From: Neorhizobium sp. JUb45
GTDB taxonomy: Bacteria; Pseudomonadota; Alphaproteobacteria; Rhizobiales; Rhizobiaceae
DNA length: 64,000 bases
Reading direction: 5' to 3'
NCBI RefSeq assembly: GCF_004343585.1
Contig: NZ_SLYW01000014.1
Location: forward strand, 1 to 64,000
A model generated the notes under the pieces. That model was not told where the DNA came from and did not search any database. It saw only the letters and a list, made by a program, of their open reading frames with translations. Each line of letters starts with the position of its first letter. Position 1 is the stretch's first letter. Positions 53,028 through 61,273 of this stretch are shown one piece after another. The position numbers were made by a program, and so were the translations under genes.

Positions 53028-53252
53028 TTAACCCTTGCGTGTGCGTTTTGCGATGAGGACGGCAGAGGCCTTCGCGATGTCCTCGGCTTCCTTCGCAAGG
53101 CGTGCCTCGCGCAGTCTTTGGGTCTTCGCTTCGCGCGCCTGGACGACAGAGTCCAACTCTTCGATCGCATGATTGCTGGCGAAGAACTGCGACTGGGTAT
53201 GGCCAAAGGCAATCTCGGCCTGCTGCCTGGATTTCGAGTGTGTCTGTGTCAT
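53028..53252 (-). CDS. Small hypothetical protein, coiled-coil
   Basis: 74 residues starting MTQTHSKSRQQAEIAFGHTQ. It is helical, charged and rich in Ala, Glu and Arg (VVQAREAKTQRLREARLAKE), consistent with a short coiled coil. I know similar small proteins from rhizobia but no function. It lies between the PAS fragment and the cold-shock gene, with a terminator separating it from the latter. Confidence 0.75.
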   Translation of the reverse strand: MTQTHSKSRQQAEIAFGHTQSQFFASNHAIEELDSVVQAREAKTQRLREARLAKEAEDIAKASAVLIAKRTRKG

Positions 53253-53291
53253 GAACAGTTCCAATTGGAAAAGCCCGCTCAGGGCGAGCAC

Positions 53292-53319
53292 AAAAAAGGC
53301 CAGGCTATTCGCCCGGCCT
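53292..53319 (-). terminator. Intrinsic terminator of the cold-shock gene
   Basis: Read on the minus strand, AGGCCGGG and CCTGGCCT pair over eight bases with one wobble around loop CGAATAG and are followed by TTTTT. It lies 60 bases after the cspA-type stop codon. Confidence 0.82.
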
Positions 53320-53381
53320 CGCAGATACGCGGTTTCGTCAGTGCTAGTACATCCGTGGTCAAGAACGGAACCGGGTTGGGG

Positions 53382-53591
53382 TTAGGCTGCCTGGAGGTTG
53401 CAGGCCGACATCTTGCCCGACTTCACGTCGCGCTCAAGTTCGTAACCAAGCTTCTGGCCCTCGACGATTTCGCGCATTCCGGCGCGTTCAACAGCCGAGA
53501 TATGGACGAACGCGTCAGCGCCGCCGTTGTCAGGCTCGATGAAGCCAAAGCCCTTGGTGGAGTTAAACCATTTTACTGTGCCTGTGGTCAT
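53382..53591 (-). CDS. Cold-shock domain protein, CspA family
   Basis: 69 residues starting MTTGTVKWFNSTKGFGFIEP, with RNP1 (KGFGFI) and RNP2 (AFVHISAV). It binds single-stranded RNA and DNA and may act as an RNA chaperone. ATG 53591 has AAGGGATC upstream. The leader of more than 200 bases before it (53592-53820) is AT-rich in its distal part and is not coding; long structured leaders are usual for this family. Confidence 0.96.
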   Translation of the reverse strand: MTTGTVKWFNSTKGFGFIEPDNGGADAFVHISAVERAGMREIVEGQKLGYELERDVKSGKMSACNLQAA

Positions 53592-53820
53592 GATGATGAT
53601 CCCTTTCAAAGCATGATTGATCGACCGCGCAACGGAGGCGACGCGGATGGTGACAGCGATGTTTTTGAAAGGAAGGTTCGCTCAAGGCGCGGTGCTAATC
53701 ACGCGGTAACCAAAGCTCAGCAAGCAAAATATCGATAAAACCAAAAATAGAAGCAGCACACCTATAAGTCAACCTTTAGTTTTACCTGCTCATTGAAGGA
53801 ACCGGTTTTCAGTCCATATC

Positions 53821-54144
53821 ATGGTGATGGAAAAAACTCAGATTGACGACATCAATGCCCAGATCCTCAAGCTTCGGACGGCGCTGCCGATCTGGGGCGT
53901 GGAGGCGAACGATCTCGTCGAGCTCGCTCAGAACGCCGAGCGGGCGGCAATCCAGGTGGACGAGCGGACAATGCAGCGCGTCCGCGGTTTGATCGAAACT
54001 ACGACTGGTTGGCACAATACCCTTCTCTACTGGGAAGAGCAGGATGCGGCTCCCGCCCTGAGCGCTGATATTAGGGTCCTGCGCGGGTCACTCGATGCAA
54101 TGCGAACCGAGGTCTCAGCTGCCACCGGCATGTTCCCGTCCTGA
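53821..54144 (+). CDS. Hypothetical protein
   Basis: 107 residues, MVMEKTQIDDINAQILKLRT at the start, helical and acidic, with WHNTLLYWEEQD near the end of a helix-rich middle part. No known domain is recognised. Start could be ATG 53821 or 53827. It is the first of three small unknown genes in one direction. Confidence 0.6.
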   Translation: MVMEKTQIDDINAQILKLRTALPIWGVEANDLVELAQNAERAAIQVDERTMQRVRGLIETTTGWHNTLLYWEEQDAAPALSADIRVLRGSLDAMRTEVSAATGMFPS

Positions 54145-54235
54145 GGTTTTGGAACGATGTCGGCCGCCGGCAGCAACGTTCGTGCGTCAGACCCGTTGTG
54201 AGCAATTGCAGCGCTTCCAAGGTAAGGATAACGAC

Positions 54236-54682
54236 ATGAGCGAAACCAAGGAGTTTTCTGTCAGCACCAATGGCAACCGCTGGTCGTTGGAGACCAGCGA
54301 TGGGGAAACGGTCGTTAGACACACGGCCAATGAGCCGTCGGGTGGGCATCAAACCCTCACCGCCCTCGCGACATTCCTCGAGGAGCGAGCCGGCAAGCCC
54401 GAACACGCGGCACTCCTCCAGGTGCTTGGGCAGACCCAGAACGAAATTGAGCAGCAATTGCGCGCCGGCGAAACAGACACGTCATCCCACAGAACCGCGA
54501 TGGAATATCTTCGCCTCGGCGGCCAGCGGCTTGCGAAGGTCGATGATGATATCGTTAGCACTAGAACATGGGACGGCGAGCCGCCGGAGGCCAAAGCCTA
54601 CTGGCAGGCCAACGTAGAGCCCTTGGATGAAAAAGGGCGTCGAGAGGTCGCTCTCCACCTACCGTCGATTAGCGAACGCTAA
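54236..54682 (+). CDS. Hypothetical protein
   Basis: 148 residues from ATG 54236 (AAGGATAACGAC upstream). It begins MSETKEFSVSTNGNRWSLET and has an N-terminal beta-rich part ending VVRHTANEPSGGHQ, then helices with ALATFLEERAGKPEHAALLQ. I do not recognise the family. It may be cotranscribed with the next small gene after 19 bases. Confidence 0.65.
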   Translation: MSETKEFSVSTNGNRWSLETSDGETVVRHTANEPSGGHQTLTALATFLEERAGKPEHAALLQVLGQTQNEIEQQLRAGETDTSSHRTAMEYLRLGGQRLAKVDDDIVSTRTWDGEPPEAKAYWQANVEPLDEKGRREVALHLPSISER

Positions 54683-54701
54683 CCCCAGACCGGAGAATAT
54701 C

Positions 54702-54911
54702 ATGGTTGACGAACGAAAAGATCAAGGAAGCGATGCATCAAGAAGTGACCCGGAAACAGCCGATCAGGCGCGAGAAGACCTGAAGAAGCAGGCTAAAAAG
54801 GGCATCGAAAAGGCGATGAGGGCTGATAAATCCGACGGTGCGGACATTCGTCCGGAGCAGGATCCCGCCGAAGGCTCTCGTGAAGTCATTGAGCGAGACT
54901 TATCTCGTTAA
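54702..54911 (+). CDS. Small hypothetical protein, highly charged
   Basis: 69 residues, MVDERKDQGSDASRSDPETA at the start, rich in Asp, Glu, Lys and Arg, likely disordered with one amphipathic helix (REDLKKQAKKGIEKAMRADK). GGAG stands eight bases before the ATG. Such small hydrophilic proteins are often stress-related, but that is only an analogy. Confidence 0.6.
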   Translation: MVDERKDQGSDASRSDPETADQAREDLKKQAKKGIEKAMRADKSDGADIRPEQDPAEGSREVIERDLSR

Positions 54912-54937
54912 AACCAATCTTGGCCAGACTCGCCCGC

Positions 54938-54963
54938 CTCGAAAGGATCGGAACCAGCGACCC
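54938..54963 (-). repeat. tRNA T-arm-like repeat, copy F
   Basis: The plus strand reads CTCGAAAGGATCGGAACC then AGCGACCC, 27 bases after the stop of a small gene. One base is inverted in order compared with the TCGAACC core, so it is a diverged copy. Confidence 0.45.
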
Positions 54964-55083
54964 CGCAGTTGGAAGCAACCAAGTCTGGAGTCATTTGGCT
55001 CAACGGGTTCAGCCTATTCGAGCGCCACTCCTAAACTGGCGCCCGCATTTCAAAATTCCAACTTGCAGTTAGCCGACGTACGA

Positions 55084-55821
55084 TCACCAGGGCTGGCGAC
55101 CATGGCTTCCGAAAAATCCTCCTGTGGGGCCGTCGCTACCGATCAATGCCATCTTGATTGCTGTCAGCGCCCCCTCCTCCGGCGAGATAAAGCCCGTATT
55201 CTTGTTGAGATCCGTGCGGACATGACCGGGCTCGACGACATTCACCTTGATGCCGAACGGCGCGAGCTCCTTCGCGAAGGAAACCGTCACGGCGTTGAGG
55301 GCGACCTTGGAAGCGGTGTAATCGAGCAGATTGACGCTCGAGTAGAGTGAGGTCGGATCGGTGATAAGAGCGAGCGATCCGACGCCGCTGCCCATCATGA
55401 CGACACGCGCGTCGCGTGCCGCCTTCAGCAGAGGAACAAAGGCTTGGGTCACCCGGATGGGTCCGAACAAGTTCACCTCGAAGGTCAACTTGATGTCCTC
55501 CATCGGAATCTGGCTTGGTGGCGTAGTGACATCGACCAAGATCCCGGCATTGTTGACAAGAACCTGGAGCGCGTCGGTTTCGTCGGAGAGCCGTTTAGCG
55601 GCCTCACGAACGCTGGCGTCGTCGGCGACATCGATTGCAAGGAACCTCGCATCCAGGCCGTCCGTCATGAGCTCTGCAACCGCCGCCTCTCCCCGCTCGC
55701 GATCTCGGGCACCGATCCAGACCGTCATGCCTTGCTCGGCCAACCCTTTGGCAATGGCAAAGCCAATGCCCTTATTCGCGCCGGTTATCAGCGCATGTTT
55801 CTTCTCAGTGCTCAATTTCAA
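55084..55821 (-). CDS. Short-chain dehydrogenase/reductase
   Basis: 245 residues. NADP-binding TGANKGIGFAIAKGLAEQGM, the NNAG motif in LQVLVNNAGILVDV, and the catalytic Tyr-Lys in DYTASKVALNAVTV. It ends GPTGGFFGSHGRQPW, nearly the same as the next gene, so the two are tandem paralogues. Such carbonyl reductases act on small ketones or aldehydes. Confidence 0.92.
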   Translation of the reverse strand: MKLSTEKKHALITGANKGIGFAIAKGLAEQGMTVWIGARDRERGEAAVAELMTDGLDARFLAIDVADDASVREAAKRLSDETDALQVLVNNAGILVDVTTPPSQIPMEDIKLTFEVNLFGPIRVTQAFVPLLKAARDARVVMMGSGVGSLALITDPTSLYSSVNLLDYTASKVALNAVTVSFAKELAPFGIKVNVVEPGHVRTDLNKNTGFISPEEGALTAIKMALIGSDGPTGGFFGSHGRQPW

Positions 55822-55877
55822 ACCTCAATTTTTGGAGCCGTTTGACTGCCCTTGTCGTCTGATAGCGGAAGCGACGG

Positions 55878-56606
55878 CTACCAGGGCTGCGTGCCGTCGT
55901 GTCCGAAGAAGCCGCCCGTCGGGCCGTCGGCGCCAATCGTCGCAAGTCGGATCGCGCTTGCGGCACCCTCATCCGGTGTCAGTGCACCGTTGTTGCCGTT
56001 GAGGTCGGTGGCTACGCTGCCCGGCTCGACGGCGTTGACCTTGATGCCGAACGGCGCGAGCTCCTTGGCAAAGGCAACACTCACCGCATTCAACGCCGTC
56101 TTCGAAGAGTTGTAGGCGAGCAGGTTCGCCGTGGAATAGATCGACGTTGGATCGGTGACGAGACCGAGGGACCCAAGGCCGCTGCTCATCATTACGACGC
56201 GAGCGCCGGCGGCCTTCTTTAGAAGCGGTAGAAACGCCTGTGTCACGCGGATCGGCCCGAAGACGTTGACCTCATAGACGGCTTTCAACTCGTCCATGGA
56301 CTGCTCGCTCGGCGGATTTGAGAAACCCAAGGCGATCCCGGCATTGTTGACCAGCACATCGAGGGATCCCAACTGCCTGTTCAGGAAGATAGCGGCTGCT
56401 TCGACACTGCCGGGATCCGCCACATCGATCAGGAGGTGACGGGCGTCGACGCCCGCCCCCTCGAGTCCGACAACGGCTGCGCGTCCGCGCGCGGCATCAC
56501 GGGATCCGACCCAGACCTGATATCCGAGGGCACCGAGTCCCCTGGCGATCGACAGTCCGATACCCTTGTTTGCGCCGGTGATCAGCGCTGTCGGTTGATT
56601 GGTCAT
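55878..56606 (-). CDS. Short-chain dehydrogenase/reductase, paralogue of the neighbour
   Basis: 242 residues from ATG 56606 (MTNQPTALITGANKG); an upstream ATG at 56669 runs into the next gene. TGANKGIGLSIARGLGALGY, VLVNNAGIALGF and AYNSSKTALNAVSV carry the SDR motifs. It ends GPTGGFFGHDGTQPW. It matches the previous gene along its length, which points to a local duplication. Confidence 0.92.
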   Translation of the reverse strand: MTNQPTALITGANKGIGLSIARGLGALGYQVWVGSRDAARGRAAVVGLEGAGVDARHLLIDVADPGSVEAAAIFLNRQLGSLDVLVNNAGIALGFSNPPSEQSMDELKAVYEVNVFGPIRVTQAFLPLLKKAAGARVVMMSSGLGSLGLVTDPTSIYSTANLLAYNSSKTALNAVSVAFAKELAPFGIKVNAVEPGSVATDLNGNNGALTPDEGAASAIRLATIGADGPTGGFFGHDGTQPW

Positions 56607-56616
56607 GACTGATCCA

Positions 56617-57093
56617 TCATGCCTTCGACTTGTCGATCGGCTGGCCGACGTGATGATGGAGGTCACCAAAGTGGCGTGGCTTCAAAAGGCGGTAGACGAA
56701 ACGCCATTCGCCATCGTGCTTTTCGAACGTATCGACATAGCGGCCCGTGCAGATCGGCTGCAGCGGGAAACCTTCGAGTTCCTGATGGACAGTGAAGTAG
56801 CAGACGGAATTTGCCTTCTCTCCCGAGGCATCGACGTCGATGATGATGTTGGAAACCTGGTGCCACGTCCGCGGGGTACCATCACCATGTCGCTGGACAC
56901 CGGCTGCTAGGTACTTTTCAATGCCGTCGCGGGTGCTTGCCGTTTCCCCGAGGATATCCATGGTGGCATGCTGGAGAAGTTCGCCGACCTGATCGAACTT
57001 TCCGTCGTCCAGAAGGTGGGTGTAGGTCGCGAGCAACCGCGTGATGGCGCTTTCGGCTTCGAGGCGTGCGATGATGTCTGTGGTATTGGTCAT
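56617..57093 (-). CDS. NTF2-like / SnoaL-like protein
   Basis: 158 residues of the cone-shaped NTF2 fold: AESAITRLLATYTHLLDDGK with the usual first helix, then TWHQVSNIIIDVDASGEKAN and CTGRYVDTFEKHDGEWRFVY. Members include small isomerases, dehydratases and ligand-binding proteins. It is ten bases upstream of a dehydrogenase start, so it belongs to the same operon, and may act on the same substrate. Confidence 0.88.
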   Translation of the reverse strand: MTNTTDIIARLEAESAITRLLATYTHLLDDGKFDQVGELLQHATMDILGETASTRDGIEKYLAAGVQRHGDGTPRTWHQVSNIIIDVDASGEKANSVCYFTVHQELEGFPLQPICTGRYVDTFEKHDGEWRFVYRLLKPRHFGDLHHHVGQPIDKSKA

Positions 57094-57138
57094 GACAGTT
57101 CCTTTGAGATTGGCGGGCCCGAAGGCTCCGTGCGGGGT

Positions 57139-58554
57139 TTAAAAGTGAGCGGCTTGGGGTTTTGGAACCTCAGTGCCGATTGAGGGAGCCTTTGGGCGCA
57201 CCGTCCGGATCGCGACCAGAGTGGCGAGAAGCGAGATCACTGCGGCGACCGCGAATGCAGTTCCAAGTCCGACCGTGAACTGGCCCGGAACCGAGCTGCC
57301 CGCATAGACGGCAGCGATGATTGCGAGGCCAAGCGCACCGCCAACCTGCTGGTCCATCTGCAGGAGCCCCGAGGCCGCACCTGCATGCTCAGCAGGCACG
57401 CCTTCCATGATCGCGACTGTCCCGGGCGTGAAGACCAGCGCGACGCCGATGGCATGCATGACGAGGGGCACGAACACGGCAGGGAAATAGGCGCTGTTAC
57501 CGCCGAGTACCGCAAAGCCGACGAAGCTCAGAGCAACCAGCACTCCGCCTAAGGCCAAGAGCGGTCGAGGCCCGAACCTGACGATCAAGCGGGGCATGGA
57601 CGGCGAGACCGTAAATACGGTGGCAGTCAGCGGCAGATAGGCAAGCCCCGCTATCAGTGGTGCGAAACCGAGGACCTGCTGCAGGTACTGCACGATCAGA
57701 AACAGCATCGAGAAGTGCATTCCAACGATGATCGCCATCACGATCAGTCCGCCGACGCGTGGCCGACTGTGCAGCAGCGACAGGTCGAGGAGAGGTTCCG
57801 CAGCCCATTTCTCGATCCGGAAGAACGACACGAGCAGAGCAGCGGAGATGGCGAAGGACAGGATTGTAGACGCCGCTGTCCACCCGTGCTCGGCAGCGCT
57901 GATGAAGGCATAGACGAGCACCACCGATCCAAGGGTCGCCGTCAGCGCACCTGCAATGTCAAGCCGCGCTGGTTTCGGTTCCGTTTCCTTGACCAGACGG
58001 CCAATGAGAATGAGGACGACGGCCCCGATCGGGACGTTGATCAGAAGTGACCAACGCCATGATAGCAGGTCGGTTAGGGCGCCGCCAAGAATGAGCCCGA
58101 CAGAAGCTCCGACCGAGGAAATCGAGATGAAGAGGGAGAGGCCCTGGTTCCGCTCGGTTTCATCACGCGCCATCGTCGTGATGAGAGCGAGAACGCTTGG
58201 TCCGGCAAGAGCTGCCCCGGCACCCTGGAGAACACGTGCCAGGATCAGGAGAAACGGCGTTCCAGCGATACCGCCCATGAGCGATGCCGCAACGAATACA
58301 GCAATGCCGATCTTGAAGGCTTTCACCTGGCCATAGATGTCACCGAGGCGGCCCCCAGCTAAGAGAAGGCCACCGAACGCCAAGGCGAAGGCGTTCGGCA
58401 CCCACGAAAGCCCGGCCGGGGTAAATCCGAGCTCTGTCTGGATCTTTGGCAGCGCGACCAGCACGATCAGGAAGTCCATCGTCAGCATGAGCTGAGCCGT
58501 CAGGATCGTCGTCAGCGCTATTGCACGTCGAAGACGTGAGTAATTCGAGGACAT
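57139..58554 (-). CDS. MFS transporter, DHA2 (EmrB/QacA) family
   Basis: 471 residues from ATG 58554 with AAGGAGGACCC upstream. It has fourteen probable membrane segments, with QLMLTMDFLIVLVALPKIQT in the first and GGRLGDIYGQVKAFKIGIAV as motif A. Motif C is RVLQGAGAALAGPSVLALIT. It exports drugs or toxic metabolites. It resembles the transporter at 62119 throughout (for example MDQQVGGALGLAIIA against MDQQIGGALGIAVIA). Confidence 0.92.
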   Translation of the reverse strand: MSSNYSRLRRAIALTTILTAQLMLTMDFLIVLVALPKIQTELGFTPAGLSWVPNAFALAFGGLLLAGGRLGDIYGQVKAFKIGIAVFVAASLMGGIAGTPFLLILARVLQGAGAALAGPSVLALITTMARDETERNQGLSLFISISSVGASVGLILGGALTDLLSWRWSLLINVPIGAVVLILIGRLVKETEPKPARLDIAGALTATLGSVVLVYAFISAAEHGWTAASTILSFAISAALLVSFFRIEKWAAEPLLDLSLLHSRPRVGGLIVMAIIVGMHFSMLFLIVQYLQQVLGFAPLIAGLAYLPLTATVFTVSPSMPRLIVRFGPRPLLALGGVLVALSFVGFAVLGGNSAYFPAVFVPLVMHAIGVALVFTPGTVAIMEGVPAEHAGAASGLLQMDQQVGGALGLAIIAAVYAGSSVPGQFTVGLGTAFAVAAVISLLATLVAIRTVRPKAPSIGTEVPKPQAAHF

Positions 58555-58647
58555 GGGTCCTCCTTGGCTGGTCGCCATGTCGCGCCACCTTTTCAAGAAG
58601 TCTTGGGTGTTGAAGGATTGGGCCGGGCTTTGCTCAGCCCACGCGCG

Positions 58648-59391
58648 TCAGATCTGCGATGCGCCGCCGTCGACGATCAGTTCGACGCCGTTGATGTAGC
58701 CAGCGTCCTCGCTGGCGAGGAAGGCGACAGCTTTGGCAATGTCCTTCGGCTGTCCAAGACGGCCCACTGTGCTCTTGGTTTCGAGATGCGCGAGAATCTC
58801 GTCGCGCTTTTCCTCGGGGAAGAAGTCGTAGAGGGACTGGGTTCTGACCGGGCCCGGGCTGACGACGTTGATACGGATGCCAGAACCACGGATGTCGTCG
58901 ATCCAGGATCTTGCCAGATTCCGAAGGCCCGCCTTGGTCGCACCGTAGACGCTCATCATCGTGCCGGGTTGGATAGAAGCCGTCGATCCGATCAGCACAA
59001 CTGCGCCGCCGGAACCCATCAGCGGCAGGGCCTTCTGCACGGTGAAGATGACACCCTTCAAGTTGGTGTCGAAAATGCTGTCATATTGCTCTTCGGTGAT
59101 GGCGCCCAAGGGAGCCAGAATGCCAAAGCCCGCATTGGCAACGAGAATGTCGAGCGTCGAATATTCGGACTTGATAGCGGCATACAGTGTATCGAGTTCC
59201 TGGAGGTTGGAAACGTCTGCTTTGATCCCCTTGGTGTCGCCGCCGATCTCTTTGACCGCGGCATCGAGCTTTGCGTCCTGGCGACCCGTGATGATGACCT
59301 TGGCGCCAAGTGAAGCCAGTTCCTTGGCAATCCCCAGACCGATCCCTGACGATCCGCCCGTGACGAGCGCGACTTTTCCTTCGAATGACAT
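58648..59391 (-). CDS. Short-chain dehydrogenase/reductase
   Basis: 247 residues: TGGSSGIGLGIAKELASLGA, ILVANAGFGILAPL, YGATKAGLRNLARSW and the ending GYINGVELIVDGGASQI, a standard C-terminus. It is the first gene of the minus-strand operon 59391-55084 and is divergent from a TetR gene. Three palindromes lie in the gap. Confidence 0.93.
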   Translation of the reverse strand: MSFEGKVALVTGGSSGIGLGIAKELASLGAKVIITGRQDAKLDAAVKEIGGDTKGIKADVSNLQELDTLYAAIKSEYSTLDILVANAGFGILAPLGAITEEQYDSIFDTNLKGVIFTVQKALPLMGSGGAVVLIGSTASIQPGTMMSVYGATKAGLRNLARSWIDDIRGSGIRINVVSPGPVRTQSLYDFFPEEKRDEILAHLETKSTVGRLGQPKDIAKAVAFLASEDAGYINGVELIVDGGASQI

Positions 59392-59423
59392 CGATGTTTC
59401 CTTTATGACGATGGCAACCTATT

Positions 59424-59533
59424 TAGCGGTCGCTATATAGACAGCTACAGTCGTTTGGAGTGCGACGCAACATCTATTTAGCGGTCGCTATATATTTTCT
59501 CAATGAGCTTGCCGCCGCAGCTAGCGCTCGCTA
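59424..59533. promoter_or_regulatory. Three copies of the palindrome TAGCGNNCGCTA (TetR operators)
   Basis: TAGCGGTCGCTA at 59424-59435 and 59479-59490, and TAGCGCTCGCTA at 59522-59533. The first two share longer flanks (ATTTAGCGGTCGCTATATA). All lie between the divergent SDR and TetR genes, so the TetR protein very probably binds them and controls both directions. Confidence 0.75.
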
Positions 59534-59558
59534 TAAAGAGAGGCTGAACAGGTGATCC

Positions 59559-60140
59559 ATGGAAACAAAAGTTCGCAGGAGGCGTCCGGCCTTCGACCGG
59601 GAAGAAGGGGTGGCGATTGCCCAAGGTCTCTTTCATGAACGCGGTTACGATGCCGTGGGCGTGGCTGACCTGTGCGACGCGCTTGGTATCGTCGCACCCA
59701 GTCTCTATGCGGCCTATGGAAGCAAGGCCGAGCTGTTCAATCGGGCGATGAAGCGTTATGTCGAGACCGATTTCTTGCCTCTGGACGACATCCTCACGCC
59801 GGACAGCAAGCCAGCGGAAGCGTTGACGAAGCTCTTTATCAGGGCGACCGAACAATACACCCGCCACGATAAGTGGAAGGGCTGCATGGTCACAGAAGGC
59901 ATGCGCGCTGACGACGAAACGGCGCGAAACATGGCTGCCGAGCTGGCCAAGGGTGGTAGCGACCTCATCGCCAGCTACATCCGTGACCATCATGCAAAGG
60001 ATCCAGAGCGGGTAACCGATTACGTTCTGATGACCCTCCGTGGTCTGTCTTCCTATGCATGCCTCGGCTATTCGACAGAGCGTTTAACCCACTGTGCGGA
60101 AATGGCCGGGCGCGCGCTGGACGACGACTTCGCAAGTTAA
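59559..60140 (+). CDS. TetR family transcriptional regulator
   Basis: 193 residues. The DNA-binding part has YDAVGVADLCDALGIVAPSL then YAAYGSKAELFNRAMKRYVE. The C-terminal domain begins around residue 80. AGGTG precedes the ATG. It is divergent from the SDR-MFS operon and likely represses it through the three palindromes just upstream. Confidence 0.93.
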   Translation: METKVRRRRPAFDREEGVAIAQGLFHERGYDAVGVADLCDALGIVAPSLYAAYGSKAELFNRAMKRYVETDFLPLDDILTPDSKPAEALTKLFIRATEQYTRHDKWKGCMVTEGMRADDETARNMAAELAKGGSDLIASYIRDHHAKDPERVTDYVLMTLRGLSSYACLGYSTERLTHCAEMAGRALDDDFAS

Positions 60141-60160
60141 GCTGCCTGCAGCGTAATACG

Positions 60161-60188
60161 CTTTTGAAAAAGTTCGAACCATCGACCG
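60161..60188 (-). repeat. tRNA T-arm-like repeat, copy G
   Basis: The plus strand reads CTTTTGAAAAAGTTCGAACC then ATCGACCG, between convergent TetR and AraC genes. On the minus strand it gives CGGTCGATGGTTCGAAC. Confidence 0.5.
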
Positions 60189-60202
60189 CAAAGAACCTTC
60201 TC

Positions 60203-61123
60203 TTAATTAGATAGTTGCGCGTTTTTGGGTTCGAACACATCTGTACTTTCACGCGCTTCCGGCACCTTGAATCGCGCCATGTCTTTGATCGGCGGAAGAC
60301 CGAACATGCGAGCGTATTCCCGACTGAACTGTGAGGCGCTTTCGTAGCCTACCGCGAAGGCAACGGCTGTCGCTTCCCGCTGCTCGAACAGCATCAGCCG
60401 GCGGGCCTGGAGGAGCCGCAACTTCTTCTGGTACTGGATCGGCGTCATTGCCGTCATCGCCGCGAAATGTCTGTAGAAAGCCGGCACGCTCATTCCCGCC
60501 AGCGTCGCAAGCGCCTCTGAACGGATGGTCTCGGCAAAGTGCTCGCGGATCCAGTCGATAGTTCGGCGGATCTGCGACATCCGGCTGGTCCCGCGAGCGA
60601 TCTGTCTGAGCATGTCGCCTTGGGGTCCCTGAGACACTCTGAACAGTATCTCTCGTTCGATCATTGGTGCCAACATTGCTATATCGTCAGGATGGTCGAT
60701 GAGACGCATCATCCTCAGCCAGGCGTCGATATGATCCGGCCCAGCGTTCGACACGACAAACTCCGAGTTCTCCCGGCACGCGCCGCCATCTCCCCCAAGC
60801 ACGCTTGCGATCACCGAGGGGTCGAGCGCCAAGCTCACTGCTAGAAACGGGCCCCCCGCGTCATCGGAACTGACTTGACCAATGGCCGGAAGGTGAACGG
60901 GAACCACGAAATAGCTGGCCGGATAGAACCGCAATACGCGCGTGCCCACGGACAGTGTCTTCCTCCCCTGCAGGACGACGTGCAGCATCGGCTCGTAGAC
61001 CTGATCCGAGCATGCTTCGCTCCGGACCATCGACACGCGGGGTATCCCGGTGGCCGTCCACCTGCTTTCGGCGCGCATCACGATGCTGCGCAATTCATCC
61101 ATCGCATTTTCCATGAGACGCAT
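60203..61123 (-). CDS. AraC family transcriptional regulator, AraC_N type
   Basis: About 306 residues. The N-terminal AraC_N-type domain has YEPMLHVVLQGRKTLSVGTR, then FYPASYFVVPVHLPAIGQVS. The two C-terminal helix-turn-helix motifs are RSEALATLAGMSVPAFYRHF and ATAVAFAVGYESASQFSREY, ending RMFGLPPIKDMARFK. It is divergent from an SDR gene, its likely target. The start is uncertain among ATG codons 61123, 61114 and 61102; a longer frame to 61210 adds an arginine-rich tail that I do not believe. Confidence 0.9.
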   Translation of the reverse strand: MRLMENAMDELRSIVMRAESRWTATGIPRVSMVRSEACSDQVYEPMLHVVLQGRKTLSVGTRVLRFYPASYFVVPVHLPAIGQVSSDDAGGPFLAVSLALDPSVIASVLGGDGGACRENSEFVVSNAGPDHIDAWLRMMRLIDHPDDIAMLAPMIEREILFRVSQGPQGDMLRQIARGTSRMSQIRRTIDWIREHFAETIRSEALATLAGMSVPAFYRHFAAMTAMTPIQYQKKLRLLQARRLMLFEQREATAVAFAVGYESASQFSREYARMFGLPPIKDMARFKVPEARESTDVFEPKNAQLSN

Positions 61124-61273
61124 ATGGCGACCGGCACGCGCGCGAGCAAGCGGATGAGAAGAATAGGCAAGGATGAGAGAAGAACCGGCACGCGGGCGGC
61201 GCATCTGCAACCCACATTTCGATTGTCGATAGGGCCGACCGGCTCCGACACATGAGACATAAGAGGTTTTCAG

